The notes beneath the pieces were generated by a model. The model saw nothing but the letters and a program-made list of their open reading frames with translations. It was not told where the DNA came from and searched no databases. A program made the translations under genes and the position numbers. From positions 62,001-126,000 of the forward strand of contig NZ_BMMZ01000006.1 in NCBI RefSeq assembly GCF_014646195.1: DNA of 64,000 nt, read 5' to 3'. The DNA is from Microlunatus endophyticus (lineage in GTDB: Bacteria > Actinomycetota > Actinomycetes > Propionibacteriales > Propionibacteriaceae). This document shows, in pieces, positions 45,409-54,722 of the stretch. Position 1 is the first letter of the stretch. Every line of letters begins with the position of its first letter.

Positions 45409-46961
45409 CCTGCCTTCACCCCGATTCGTGTCCCCTGCTCGCCCTGGCGCATGGCCAGCGCGATCGACAACTCGTCCTGGCCAGGGCGCGGCAATCCGGA
45501 GAGGTCGGCGATGGTCCACGCGATCCGCAGCGTCTTGTCCACACCGCGTGGGCTGACCGAACCCGAGGCAACGGCCCGGTCCAGCATCTCGACGCTGTCC
45601 GGCAATGGCAGCCGACGTCTCAAGTAGGAACCGGACACCTCGCTGTTGGACTGCCACCCGGTGCCGGCCAGCCGATACCGCTGCCGGGCCTGGGCCTCGG
45701 CCACCCGGGCGGCGACGACGGCAGTGGGCTCGGCTCGGGCGAGGGCGTCGGCCAGGTAGCTCTTGCGCATCGGCAGCATCGGCTGGACCAGGTCGATCCG
45801 ATCCCGGATCGGACCACTGAGCTTCTCCCCGTAGCGGCGTACTGCCATCGGGGTGCACTCGCACAGCGCCCCGACCGTGCCGGCATTGCCGCACGGACAG
45901 GGATTGGCCGCCAGCACCAACTGGAAGCGCGCTGGATAACGGGCCTCACTCTCGCTCCGGCCGATCGTCACCTGCCCCGATTCCAGCGGAGTCCGCAGCG
46001 ACTCCAGCACTCTGGAACCGAATTCGGGTGCCTCATCGAGGAACAGCACGCCGCGGTGCGCCCGGGAGATTGCACCGGGACGAGCCACCCGGCTGCCGCC
46101 ACCGACCATGCTCGGAACCGAAGCCGAGTGATGCGGCGCGGAATACGGCGGCCTGGTGATCAATCCGTCCTCCAGGGTGAAACCGGCCAGCGAATGAATC
46201 GCCGAAACCTCGAGTGCCTCGGCCAGACTGAGATCGGGCAACAGACCCGGCAGCCGCTCCGCCAGCATCGTCTTGCCGACCCCTGGCGGCCCGGTGAACA
46301 GGAGATGGTGGCGACCGGCGGCGGCGACTTCGAGTGCCCACTTCGCCTCCAGTTGCCCGGCCACCTCGGAAAGATCGAGCTTGCGCCGGTCCACCACCGG
46401 CCGACGGTCGTGGTCAGGACCGTCACCGGGTGGATCATCAGGGATCGGCTCGTCCTTGAAGAACGCGATCAGCTGGGCCAGGGAGGCGATTCCGAAGATC
46501 TCCAGATCCTCGACCAGGGACGCCTCGCCGGCCTGTGCCTTCGGCACGATCGCCCGCCGGTAGCGCTCCTGGCTCGCCGTCAGCAGCGCAGGCAGGAGGC
46601 CGCGAACCGGATGGATCCTGCCGTCGAGTCCCAACTCGCCCATGAAGACCGTGTCGCGGAGTTCCTGCGTCGGGAAGATCTCATCCGCGGCCAGCGTCGC
46701 AGCGACAATTCCCAGATCGTAGTGAGAGCCGGCCTTCGGCAGGCTGGCCGGAGAGAGGTTGATGGTCACCAGCTTGCTCGGCCAGGTCAGTCCACAGCTG
46801 CCGATCGCCGCCCGGCAACGATCCCGCGACTCGTACAGCGCCGTGTCGGGCAGGCCGACCAGCACCGTGCGCGGCACCCCGGCTCCCAGATGCACCTCGA
46901 TCTCCACGATCCGACCCTCGAGACCGACCAGGGCCACAGAATGGGCGACTGCCAGCGTCAT
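45405..46961 (-). CDS. comM: YifB/ComM-type AAA+ Mg-chelatase-like helicase
   Basis: 518 residues. An N-terminal Lon-protease-like domain (VGLPDTALYESRDRCRAAI, INLSPASLPKAGSHYDL) precedes the AAA+ module with Walker A TGPPGVGKTML and Walker B LFLDEAPEF. The zinc-binding insert is NPCPCGNAGTVGALCEC. ComM is a hexameric helicase that extends branch migration during natural transformation. ATG 46961 overlaps yraN by 4 bp. No competence pseudopilus genes are in the window, so its use in DNA uptake here is unproven. Confidence 0.95.
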   Translation of the reverse strand: MTLAVAHSVALVGLEGRIVEIEVHLGAGVPRTVLVGLPDTALYESRDRCRAAIGSCGLTWPSKLVTINLSPASLPKAGSHYDLGIVAATLAADEIFPTQELRDTVFMGELGLDGRIHPVRGLLPALLTASQERYRRAIVPKAQAGEASLVEDLEIFGIASLAQLIAFFKDEPIPDDPPGDGPDHDRRPVVDRRKLDLSEVAGQLEAKWALEVAAAGRHHLLFTGPPGVGKTMLAERLPGLLPDLSLAEALEVSAIHSLAGFTLEDGLITRPPYSAPHHSASVPSMVGGGSRVARPGAISRAHRGVLFLDEAPEFGSRVLESLRTPLESGQVTIGRSESEARYPARFQLVLAANPCPCGNAGTVGALCECTPMAVRRYGEKLSGPIRDRIDLVQPMLPMRKSYLADALARAEPTAVVAARVAEAQARQRYRLAGTGWQSNSEVSGSYLRRRLPLPDSVEMLDRAVASGSVSPRGVDKTLRIAWTIADLSGLPRPGQDELSIALAMRQGEQGTRIGVKAG

Positions 46962-47338
46962 CCGTCGATCCCCTGCACATGATCGATCTGGGGCCGCGTC
47001 CCCGGTTTGATCAAGACGCCGATGCCGTCGATCCGAATGTCGTCGCCGTGCTCACCCGTCTCTGCCAGCCACTGGCCGGCCAACTGGCGCAACCGGCGCG
47101 CCTTGGCGTGCGTGATCGCCTCCAGCGGACTGCCGTAGCCGAGGCCGGAGCGCGTCTTCACCTCGCAGAAAACGATCTTGCTCCGGCCCCGCTGCTCGAT
47201 CCGGGCGATCAGATCGATCTCGCCCGCCCGACAGCGCCAGTTGCGGTCGACGATCCGATATCCCAAGCCGGTGAGGTATTCCGCCGCGAGGTCCTCGCCC
47301 CGACGACCGAGCACCTGGCGTACGTCCGTGGTCTGCAT
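46958..47338 (-). CDS. yraN: YraN/UPF0102-family nuclease-like protein
   Basis: 126 residues, the typical length. The restriction-endonuclease-like core is GRRGEDLAAEYLTGLGYRIVDRNWRCRAGEIDLIA, in which RAGEIDLIA holds the catalytic acidic residue, followed by VFCEVKTRSGLGYGSP with the ExK pair. The family is linked to DNA processing or recombination by structure and by its fixed position beside comM and dprA. ATG 47338 has GAGGAGG upstream. The 129-bp gap behind it contains a short GCGGG/CCCGC hairpin. Confidence 0.93.
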   Translation of the reverse strand: MQTTDVRQVLGRRGEDLAAEYLTGLGYRIVDRNWRCRAGEIDLIARIEQRGRSKIVFCEVKTRSGLGYGSPLEAITHAKARRLRQLAGQWLAETGEHGDDIRIDGIGVLIKPGTRPQIDHVQGIDG

Positions 47339-47467
47339 TCTGCCTCCTCACCCTCAACAATGGGCCTGAGGCAGGCGGGTGTTTCAGCCCGCGCTGAATC
47401 TGTGGACGCAGCTTCGAAATGCTGTCCGTCTGTGGAAAAGCAGCAGATCGAACGCCACCGGCTGGCG

Positions 47468-48484
47468 CTACAGCGACGCCAGGTCGACGATCGTTCCGGT
47501 CCTGGCCGACTGGTAGGCGCCGAGAATCACCTTCAGCACCTGGATGCCCTCGTCCTCGGTGTTGACCGGCCGCTTTCCGTCACGCACGCAGGCCACGAAG
47601 TCCGCGATCTCGGCGGCCATGTTGTCCACGTCGGGCAGGTCGATCCTGACCGGATCCTCGTCGTTCAACTGGTAGTCGATCGTCGTGCCGTCGCTGGACA
47701 GACTGCCCTTCTCGGCCACGATCGAGAACCGCTCGGTGCCGGGTGCCGGCGTGTACGCCCAGCCGGTCACGATCGTACCGACCGCGCCGTTGTCGAATCG
47801 CACCAACACCTGCGCGGAGTCCTCGCCTTCCATGAACGTCAGGCGGTGTTTGCTCACCATGGCGGCGACCTGTGTCGGGCTACTGCCAGCCAGGTGCAGC
47901 AGCAGATAGGTGGGGTGATAGCCGGTGTCGATCAGCTCGCCACCGCCGGCGGTGGCCACCCGCGAGCGCCAGGTCATGCCGCCGGAACCCGTTGCCCTGC
48001 TGAGGAAGCTGTCGGTCGTCCGCAGCTCGTAGATCTCGCCGAACGTCCCTGCGTCGAGCAATTCGCGGGTCCTGGCGACGGCCGGCATGAAGAGCTGGTT
48101 GTGCGCGCACATCAGGGTCACGCCGTTGTGCTCCACCGCTTGGCGGACGGCGTCGGCCTCGGCGACCGTCAGGCAGAGCGGCTTCTCGCACAGCACATAC
48201 TTCCCCGCGTTGGCCGCAGTGATGATCGCGTCGGCATGGAGGTGGTGCGGTAGGCAGATGTCGACAGCATCCACGTCATCGCGTTTCACCAGTTCGCCGT
48301 AGTTCGTCAGCACGTCGGCGCCACCGACCTCCTCGGCGCGCGTCCGCGCGTTCTCCTCCACGACGTCGGCGATCGCGACCACCTTCACCTGGTCACCGAT
48401 CGCGTTGTAGCCGCGGACATGGCCGCGAGTGATACCGCCGGCACCGATCAGACCGATGCCTACCGTCCCGCTCCCCTGAGCCAT
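47468..48484 (-). CDS. Gfo/Idh/MocA-family oxidoreductase in a sugar-use operon
   Basis: 338 residues. The Rossmann motif is IGLIGAGGITRGHV and the family motif CEKPLCLTVAEADAV holds the EKP Lys. AGGGELIDTGYHPTYLLLHL includes the Asp/His pair expected near the active site. The gene follows ThuA with its ATG 3 bp beyond the ThuA stop, and GGGAGG lies within the ThuA end. It is the last gene of the transporter-ThuA-oxidoreductase operon. It probably interconverts a sugar and its keto form with ThuA's product or substrate. Confidence 0.87.
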   Translation of the reverse strand: MAQGSGTVGIGLIGAGGITRGHVRGYNAIGDQVKVVAIADVVEENARTRAEEVGGADVLTNYGELVKRDDVDAVDICLPHHLHADAIITAANAGKYVLCEKPLCLTVAEADAVRQAVEHNGVTLMCAHNQLFMPAVARTRELLDAGTFGEIYELRTTDSFLSRATGSGGMTWRSRVATAGGGELIDTGYHPTYLLLHLAGSSPTQVAAMVSKHRLTFMEGEDSAQVLVRFDNGAVGTIVTGWAYTPAPGTERFSIVAEKGSLSSDGTTIDYQLNDEDPVRIDLPDVDNMAAEIADFVACVRDGKRPVNTEDEGIQVLKVILGAYQSARTGTIVDLASL

Positions 48485-48486
48485 GA

Positions 48487-49155
48487 TCAATTGCCTCCCG
48501 CGGTCCAGTACACGGCGTTGCGGATGATCTGGGCGACCTCGGGCTGGTACAGGGTCCGGTACTCCTCGTGGCCGGGCCGGAAGTAGAACGCCCGGCCGGC
48601 ACCGATGCTGTAGGCGACACCGGAGCGGAATTCGTGCCCGTTGTCGAAGGCGGAATGGAAGACGACGGTGTCGGGCTTGCCCAGCCCGGCGTCCTCGTCA
48701 TAGCTCTCCTCGATCCCGATCACGAAGTCGCTGATGCCTCTGGCGACCGGATGATCAGGAGCCTTGACCGTGATGGTCTCCTTGCCGCCGTTGATGTCCA
48801 CACCGCCGAGGTGCCCGTCGTCCTCGATCAGCGCGGTGTAGGGCTTGGACATGTGTGCCGAGTGCAGCGCGACGAAGCCCATGCCTGCTTCGCGGACCCG
48901 GGCCACGATCCGCTCGACAGCGGCATCGCTGACCCGGCGGTGCAGCAGATGCCCCCACCACACCAGCACGTCGGTCTGTTCCAGGTCGGCCGCCGACAGG
49001 CCGTCATCGGGGTCGACCAGCTCCGCCGTGCTGACCTCCAGTCGGGGATCCTGCAGCAGCGCGGCAGCGACCGCACCGTTGATGTCGTCCGGGAACACCG
49101 CCCGCGGCGCGGTGTGCTCCGACCAGACCCGGACCCGAATCGTTTCATTCGACAC
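48487..49155 (-). CDS. ThuA-family (trehalose utilisation) protein
   Basis: 222 residues of the class I glutamine amidotransferase-like ThuA fold. Visible family segments are VRVWSEHTAPRAVFPDDINGAVA, DVLVWWGHLLHRRVSD, GFVALHSAHMSKPYTAL and the end RAFYFRPGHEEYRTLYQPEV, where PGHE-Y is the conserved closing motif. In rhizobia ThuA/ThuB act in uptake and catabolism of trehalose and related disaccharides, with ThuB a Gfo/Idh protein like the next gene here. The start is GTG 49155 after AAGGAGA. The substrate is inferred only from this pairing. Confidence 0.9.
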   Translation of the reverse strand: MSNETIRVRVWSEHTAPRAVFPDDINGAVAAALLQDPRLEVSTAELVDPDDGLSAADLEQTDVLVWWGHLLHRRVSDAAVERIVARVREAGMGFVALHSAHMSKPYTALIEDDGHLGGVDINGGKETITVKAPDHPVARGISDFVIGIEESYDEDAGLGKPDTVVFHSAFDNGHEFRSGVAYSIGAGRAFYFRPGHEEYRTLYQPEVAQIIRNAVYWTAGGN

Positions 49156-49252
49156 GAACTGTCTCCTTGTCACATCAATTGGTCACATCAGTGCTTGGGT
49201 GTTCCACGTAACTCCGCGGCGCCGGCCGGGGCAATGGCGGCCCCGCAACGTC

Positions 49253-50626
49253 TCATCGATCGGCCGTCGGCGGTTTCGGGATGGTGAACGGGCAGTACTG
49301 CTCGAGGTTCGGCTCGGTCTGCTTCTCCACCGATTGCAATGCCTGCCGGGGCGTCGCAGCACCGCTGAGGACTGCGGTCTCGGCATTGCTCATCGCATTC
49401 TGCATCTGGGCGTTGACCGGCAGCGGCGGACGGCTGGTGGAGTACTTCAGGGCATCGGCGAAGAATTTCTGGTCCTTGGTCACCGCCGGGTCGTCCAGCA
49501 GGGATTTGTACGTCGGCAGGTGCTTGGTGACGGTCGCATAGATCTTCTGGCCCTGCGGCCCCGAGGCGTACTGGATGAACTTCCAGCCGCCGTCCGGGTT
49601 CGCTGCGTACTTGGGGATGACGTAGGCGAAGCCGCCGGACCAAGTGAAGGGCGGATCGCCCTTCTTCAGCACCGGCAGATAGGTGACGCCGTAGTCGAGA
49701 TCGGGTTTGTACTGCTGGAGCGAGGCGATGCTGAAGTTGCCGTCGATGGACATCGCCTCGTTGCTGTCCAGGAAGATGCTCTGGTTCGGCGGCGCACCCG
49801 GCGGCTGGTAGGTCGCGATGAAGGCGGCGACCTTGCTGTAGTTCAGCTCCTTGGCCCAGGCGGCTTCCTCCGTGAACGCGTCGACGATCGGCTTCGACAG
49901 CAGGTCGAGGGAGCAGGTCTTGTTGTCGAAGAACGTCGCCCCGTTCTCCAGCGTCCACGTCGACCAGAAGCCCTGGGTCAGCCACGGGATCAGCCCGATC
50001 TGGGTGTACGCACCGTTCTTGGTCCTGTTCAGCTTGGCATTCAGCTTCATCAGTTCCGACACGGTCGGAGGCCCGTGGGTCGGGCTGAGGATGTCCGGGT
50101 TGATGCCGGCCTTGCGCAGCAATGTCTTGTTGTAGAAGAGCGCACGGCTGTCGCTGTCGTTCGGGATCCCGTACGAATCACCCCGGTACGCACCCTCGTC
50201 CCAGGCGAATTTCAGGTAGTTCGAGGACATCCCCGGCGACTTGTTCACATACGGCTGCAGGTCGGTCAGGATCCCGGTCGCCGCGTACTGCGCGGTGGTG
50301 AACCGGTCGACCAGGTAGACGTCGGGCCCGGTGTGACCGCGGACTGCGGTGATCAGGTCGGTCGCGTCACCGGTGCCGATCGTGGGTTTGGGCAGCAGAT
50401 TCACCCGGTAGCCGGGGTTGGCCTTCTCGAAGCCGGCGATGATCTGGTCCCAGGCCTTCATGGTGATCGGATCGGTGATCGTCGTCCAGTAGGTGATCAC
50501 CTTCGGATCCGAGCTTCGGGTGGCACAGCCGGTCAGCGCACTGACGACCAGGCTCAGGCATACCAGCACGGCACAGCCGAACCGCAACCGTCGCGGCATC
50601 CGGCGCAACCCCATCAGGCCCGTCAT
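49253..50626 (-). CDS. Sugar ABC transporter substrate-binding lipoprotein (family 1)
   Basis: 457 residues. The signal peptide ends in the lipobox VSALTGC (Cys at residue 34). The mature region starts KVITYWTTITDPITMKAWDQ, typical of carbohydrate-binding family 1 proteins, with FEKANPGYRV and TGPDVYLVDRFTTAQYAATG as the usual early blocks. It delivers an oligosaccharide or disaccharide to the two permeases upstream. ATG 50626 overlaps the permease stop (ATGA), and GGGAAG precedes it. A 97-bp gap separates it from ThuA. Confidence 0.92.
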   Translation of the reverse strand: MTGLMGLRRMPRRLRFGCAVLVCLSLVVSALTGCATRSSDPKVITYWTTITDPITMKAWDQIIAGFEKANPGYRVNLLPKPTIGTGDATDLITAVRGHTGPDVYLVDRFTTAQYAATGILTDLQPYVNKSPGMSSNYLKFAWDEGAYRGDSYGIPNDSDSRALFYNKTLLRKAGINPDILSPTHGPPTVSELMKLNAKLNRTKNGAYTQIGLIPWLTQGFWSTWTLENGATFFDNKTCSLDLLSKPIVDAFTEEAAWAKELNYSKVAAFIATYQPPGAPPNQSIFLDSNEAMSIDGNFSIASLQQYKPDLDYGVTYLPVLKKGDPPFTWSGGFAYVIPKYAANPDGGWKFIQYASGPQGQKIYATVTKHLPTYKSLLDDPAVTKDQKFFADALKYSTSRPPLPVNAQMQNAMSNAETAVLSGAATPRQALQSVEKQTEPNLEQYCPFTIPKPPTADR

Positions 50627-51501
50627 CGCAGACTTCCCATCGTGATGCCCCGGACGAAGAATCGCTGGAAGCCGAAGAAGAGGATGATCACCGGCACGAT
50701 CGTCATCACCGAGGCGGCCATCAGAAGATTGACGGTGATCAGGCCGGGTTGGGTCTGGCGCAGGTATTGCAGGCCGATCGCGAGCGTCTGCAGCCGCTGG
50801 TCCTGCAAGTAGATCAACGGTCCGAGGAAGTCGTTCCAGGCGGCCAGCGCGGCGAAGATGCCGACGGTCGCCAGCGCCGGCTTCGACATCGGCGCCACGA
50901 TGGTCCACAGCACGCGCCATTCATTCGCACCATCGGCCCGTGCCGAGTCCAGGATGTCCTTGGGCAGTTGCAGCAGGAATTGCCGGAGCAGGAAGGTGGA
51001 GAATCCGCTGCCGAAGAAGGCCGGCACCACCAGCGGCAGCCAGGAGTTGATCCAATGCAGCCAGCCGAACAGGTCGAACAGCGGAATGATCGTGATCGCC
51101 GACGGCAGGAACATGGTCGCAATGACGATATAGAACATCACATCGCGGCCCGGCCACTCGATGCAGGAGAATCCGTAGGCGATGATGAGATTCGACACCA
51201 TCGTGCCCAGGGTGACCAGAACGGTGATCGCGACCGAATTCACGAAGAACCGGCCGAACGGAAATGCTCTGACGGCCTGGGAGAAGTTGCTCCAATCGAA
51301 TGTGTGCGGTAGCCAGGAGACCGTGTTCTGGGCCAGTTCGGCCGGCGTCTTCAGCGACGTCACCAACATCCAATAGACGGGGACGAGGAAGAACAGACAG
51401 GCAATGATCAGGAATATTCGGGCTCCCCAGCCATGGTTGCGCCCTGTGCCCGACGATCGCTTGGCCAGCGGGGTCTCGACGAATTCGTCAGCGGTTGCCA
51501 T
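50623..51501 (-). CDS. Sugar ABC transporter permease, MalG type
   Basis: 292 residues with six predicted membrane helices. The cytoplasmic EAA loop that contacts the ATPase is SARADGANEWRVLWTIVAPMSKPAL, in which DGAN---W--I--P is conserved. LVTSLKTPAELAQN near the N-terminus is typical of MalG-like permeases. ATG 51501 has GAGGTG upstream and is 3 bp from the stop of the partner permease. It works with the adjacent permease and binding protein. No ATPase gene lies in the operon. Confidence 0.93.
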   Translation of the reverse strand: MATADEFVETPLAKRSSGTGRNHGWGARIFLIIACLFFLVPVYWMLVTSLKTPAELAQNTVSWLPHTFDWSNFSQAVRAFPFGRFFVNSVAITVLVTLGTMVSNLIIAYGFSCIEWPGRDVMFYIVIATMFLPSAITIIPLFDLFGWLHWINSWLPLVVPAFFGSGFSTFLLRQFLLQLPKDILDSARADGANEWRVLWTIVAPMSKPALATVGIFAALAAWNDFLGPLIYLQDQRLQTLAIGLQYLRQTQPGLITVNLLMAASVMTIVPVIILFFGFQRFFVRGITMGSLR

Positions 51502-51504
51502 GGG

Positions 51505-52425
51505 TCACACCTCCACACCGTAGTGGACCCAGCGACGGGACAATCGGAAGATCAGGTACGCCATCGCGATGCCCACCACGAACAAGACGACGGCCAGGGC
51601 CGAGGCATATCCCAGCTGGGCATAGGAGAAGGCGTTCTCGTAGAGATTCAGCATGTAGAACAGCGATCCGTTGTTCGGACCGCCGGGGGTGCTCGGCACG
51701 ATGTAGCCCGGAGTGAAGATCTGCAGGGCCTGATTGACGGCGTTGATCGCGTTGAACAACAGCACCGGCGTCAGCAGCGGCATGGTGATCCGGAAGAACC
51801 GGGCCACCGCGCCAGCGCCGTCGATCTTGGCCGCGTCGTACAGCGTCTCGGGCACGTTGTTGAGCCCGGCCAGGAAGATCAACGCAGCATTGCCGGCCGC
51901 GAATTGGGCCATCCCGATGATGACACCCTTGATGCCCGCCCCACTGGAGAGGAAGTCCTGCGCCGGCACCCCGAAGAGGCCGAGGAACTTGTTGATGACG
52001 CCGTAACCAGGATTCAGCAAGACGATGAAGATGAACGAGAACGCGAACTGCGGGATCAGCGACGGCATGTAGAGGATCGTCCGATACACCGACACCTCGC
52101 GGACCCGCCGATTCATCGCCAGTGCCAGAGCAAGGGCGATGAGAATCCCGATCGGGACGGCGAAAACCGCGTACCACATCGTGTTGAGGGCCGAGGTGCC
52201 CACGATCGGGTCGGTGAACATGCGGGTGTAATTGTGTACGCCGTACCACTTCGGCTTGGAGAATCCCGTATAGCGGGTGAGGCTGATGATGATCGAATAC
52301 ACCAGGGGAAACAATGTGAACGCCAGAACGCCCACGATCCACGGGCTGATGAACAGCAATCCCCGCCGGAGGTTTCGCCAATCCCTGGGCGTCAATCCGA
52401 AGCGCCCGGTGGCGTCGTGTGCCAT
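51505..52425 (-). CDS. Sugar ABC transporter permease, MalF type
   Basis: 306 residues with six membrane helices. The EAA loop is LYDAAKIDGAGAVARFFRITMPLLTPV, with the AxxDGAG---F--I--P pattern. The N-terminus GLLFISPWIVGVLAFTLFPL and RTILYMPSLIPQFAFSFIF are family blocks. ATG 52425 has GAAGGAGA upstream. It is the first gene of the operon permease-permease-binding protein-ThuA-oxidoreductase. The promoter should lie in the 360 bp before it. Confidence 0.93.
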   Translation of the reverse strand: MAHDATGRFGLTPRDWRNLRRGLLFISPWIVGVLAFTLFPLVYSIIISLTRYTGFSKPKWYGVHNYTRMFTDPIVGTSALNTMWYAVFAVPIGILIALALALAMNRRVREVSVYRTILYMPSLIPQFAFSFIFIVLLNPGYGVINKFLGLFGVPAQDFLSSGAGIKGVIIGMAQFAAGNAALIFLAGLNNVPETLYDAAKIDGAGAVARFFRITMPLLTPVLLFNAINAVNQALQIFTPGYIVPSTPGGPNNGSLFYMLNLYENAFSYAQLGYASALAVVLFVVGIAMAYLIFRLSRRWVHYGVEV

Positions 52426-52786
52426 CGTCTCTCCTTCCGATACCACCATTGGTCCGGCAATCGACAACGCGGAATGCAGGCGCCCTGCTCGACGGCTCGA
52501 TACTCCTGCCGGAGCACTCATGGCTTTCCGCGCGCAGGCCGAAAAGATCAGCCATACGCCGCCCGACGATGAAAAGAAGGCGGTACAGCGAGACGTCAAT
52601 TCCGCGATTGGTCACCGACGTTGCCCCTGGCGAGCGGCAATGTCAAGCCCAACTCGCCGCCGGCGGGTCAACGGGCCGCGGTTTGTCCCGGCATGCGGTA
52701 TATGAGGCGAGGTGAATCTGAAGAATCTGTGCTGCAGCTATGAAATGGTCGTCACGCCCGAGTGACGGGCGAGCGGATCCGGACGC
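52426..52786. other. Intergenic region between the sugar operon and the DUF2469 gene
   Basis: About 360 bp lie between the sugar operon start and the end of the DUF2469 gene. I see no credible gene. CGCCCG-AGTGA-CGGGCG (about 52755-52771) is a hairpin close to the DUF2469 stop and may end that transcript. The rest should contain the sugar operon promoter and its operator, but I cannot identify either. Confidence 0.5.
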
Positions 52787-53110
52787 TCAGCTGTTACCGG
52801 ACACATCCTTGGGCAGTTCCAAGTCGCTGTGCACGATCTCCTCGATCGACACATCGCGGAAGGTGAGCACCTTCGCACTCTTCACGAACCGGGACGGGCG
52901 GTACATGTCCCACACCCAGGCATCGGCCATCGACACCTCGTAGTAGACGTCGCCGCCCTCGGTGCGGACCTTCAGGTCGACCGCATTGCACAGATAGAAG
53001 CGGCGCTCGGTCTCCACTGCATAGGTGAAGATGCCGACGACGTCCTTGTACTCCCGGTACAGCTGCAGCTCGAGATCGCTCTCGTACTGCTCGAGATCCT
53101 CAGCGCTCAT
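52787..53110 (-). CDS. DUF2469 family actinobacterial protein
   Basis: 107 residues. The opening MSAEDLEQYESDLELQLYREYKDVV and later RRFYLCNAVDLKVR and DAWVWDMYRPSRFVKSAKVLTF match this small acidic family, which is confined to actinobacteria and nearly always lies after rnhB. Its function is not established. ATG 53110 overlaps the rnhB stop (ATGA), and GAGAGGATGG is upstream. It is the last gene of the rplS-lepB-rnhB run. Confidence 0.94.
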   Translation of the reverse strand: MSAEDLEQYESDLELQLYREYKDVVGIFTYAVETERRFYLCNAVDLKVRTEGGDVYYEVSMADAWVWDMYRPSRFVKSAKVLTFRDVSIEEIVHSDLELPKDVSGNS

Positions 53111-53868
53111 CGCAATCCATCCTCTCGCAGATCTGTCCCCGGAACGGTGCTCGACGCCCCGGAGTCGGCGGTCCGTCCCAGAATCGTTCGTACGACCTGG
53201 CCCGGTTTGACGGTCCTGGCGACATTGTCGAATCGCATCCGGTGGACCGGGGCCGGTCCGAACCGGTCCAGGTGGCCTTGGTGCAGCGGAGTGCAGTAGC
53301 CCTTGTGGACGGCGAACTCGTAGTCCGGGTAGGTCTGGTCGAGTTCGGTCATCATCCGGTCCCGGGTGACCTTGGCCAGCACCGATGCCGCGGCCACGCA
53401 GGCGGCGACCCGATCGCCCTTCCAGATCGACAGTCCGGGAACGCCGAGGCCGTCGACGCTGAAGCCGTCGGTCAGGACGTAGGTCGGCGGCACGTCCAGG
53501 CGCAGCAGGGCTCGCCGCAGCGCCTCGAGGTTGGCGACGTGCATGCCGAGCCGGTCGCATTCCTCCGGCTCGATCGCCACCACGGACCAGGCGATCGCCT
53601 TCTCGACGATCTGGTCGTAGCAGCGCTCACGCTGGGCGGCACTGAGGAGTTTGGAGTCCCGCAGGCCGACGATCTGTTTGGACTTGGCGTCGGAGAGGAT
53701 CGCCGCACCGGCGACCAGCGGGCCCGCGCAGGCGCCGCGACCCGCCTCGTCGGCGCCGGCGACCGGCGCCAGACCGACACGCTTGAGCGCTCGCTCGTAG
53801 CCGTAGATGCCGCTGTCGCGGCGGACCTGGACTCGCGCAGCCGTCGGCTGCAGCCCATCGTCACTCAT
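53107..53868 (-). CDS. rnhB: Ribonuclease HII
   Basis: 253 residues. It cleaves RNA in RNA/DNA hybrids and starts removal of ribonucleotides misincorporated in DNA. The motif AGADEAGRGACAGPLVAGA carries the first catalytic Asp-Glu (DEAGRG); the later LTDGFSVDGL and ASVLAKVTRDRMM hold further active-site residues. HKGYCTPLHQGHL is the usual C-terminal block. I chose ATG 53868; GTG 53877 is in frame. It overlaps the DUF2469 gene by 4 bp. Confidence 0.95.
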   Translation of the reverse strand: MSDDGLQPTAARVQVRRDSGIYGYERALKRVGLAPVAGADEAGRGACAGPLVAGAAILSDAKSKQIVGLRDSKLLSAAQRERCYDQIVEKAIAWSVVAIEPEECDRLGMHVANLEALRRALLRLDVPPTYVLTDGFSVDGLGVPGLSIWKGDRVAACVAAASVLAKVTRDRMMTELDQTYPDYEFAVHKGYCTPLHQGHLDRFGPAPVHRMRFDNVARTVKPGQVVRTILGRTADSGASSTVPGTDLREDGLR

Positions 53869-53899
53869 GATGCCCACTCATGATCTCGGCAAACGATCG

Positions 53900-54697
53900 C
53901 TACCCACACGGGTCATTGTGCGAGTTGACCACAGCCTGCGCAGGAGCGGGGTCCTTGGGTGCCGGCACCTGGGCGAAGGTGTCGGGGATGTGGATCCATC
54001 GCGCCCGGTCGAAGGGCGCAACGATCGCGAACACGGGTCCCACGACATCATCCTCCGGTACGAAGGCACTCATCGGGCTGCCGCCGTCGACCGATTGATC
54101 GGTGAGATGGCAGCGCGAGTCCGCACTGTCGTCGCGGTGGTCGCCCATCACCCAGAGTCGGTCGCGCGGCACGATGACGTCGAAGGGCTGGTCCGAGGGC
54201 TTGGATTGCCGGCCGTCGGAGGAATACAGATAGCTCTGCTCGTTGAGCGGCTGGCCGTTGACCGTGATCCGACCCTGGTTGTCGCAGCACTTGACGTGGT
54301 CACCGGGCATCCCGATGACGCGCTTGACCAGATACTCGTTGCTGGTGTTGGGCAGTACGCCGATGAATTCCAGCGCCTTGCCGAGCGGTCCGCGCTGCGG
54401 GGCCTGTGGTTCGTCTCCCAGCCAATTGTCGGGATCCTTGAAGACCACGACGTCACCGCGTTTGAAGTGGGTGACCTTCTGGACGGCGATCCGGTCGTTG
54501 ACGTTGAGGGTGTGCTCCATCGATCCCGACGGGATGAGGAACATCTGGCCCAGGAAGGTCCGGATCAGGAAGGCGATGATCAACGCCCCGACGACGACGA
54601 TCAGCAGTTCCTTGAGCAGGCTGCCGATCTTGTCCCCGACGGTTTCCGGATTGTCCTCCGTGCCGCGTTTGGCGCTCACCGGCTCGCTTCCCGACAC
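53900..54697 (-). CDS. lepB: Signal peptidase I
   Basis: 265 residues. It removes signal peptides from exported proteins. A single N-terminal membrane anchor (LLIVVVGALIIAFLIRTFL) leads to the catalytic Ser in IPSGSMEHTL. The catalytic Lys is in YLVKRVIGMPGD. The box GDHRDDSADSR and a Cys-containing insert (KCCDNQG) follow. The start is GTG 54697 with GGAG upstream. It lies downstream of rplS, beyond an elaborate stem-loop at 54723-54778. Confidence 0.95.
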   Translation of the reverse strand: MSGSEPVSAKRGTEDNPETVGDKIGSLLKELLIVVVGALIIAFLIRTFLGQMFLIPSGSMEHTLNVNDRIAVQKVTHFKRGDVVVFKDPDNWLGDEPQAPQRGPLGKALEFIGVLPNTSNEYLVKRVIGMPGDHVKCCDNQGRITVNGQPLNEQSYLYSSDGRQSKPSDQPFDVIVPRDRLWVMGDHRDDSADSRCHLTDQSVDGGSPMSAFVPEDDVVGPVFAIVAPFDRARWIHIPDTFAQVPAPKDPAPAQAVVNSHNDPCG

Positions 54698-54722
54698 TCT
54701 GCTCCGACCACCCCGCCATTAT

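Noticed and set aside
52426..52786. Possible small genes in the gap before the sugar operon
   Set aside because: Open frames of 60-140 codons exist but lack ribosome sites, family motifs and a plausible codon pattern.
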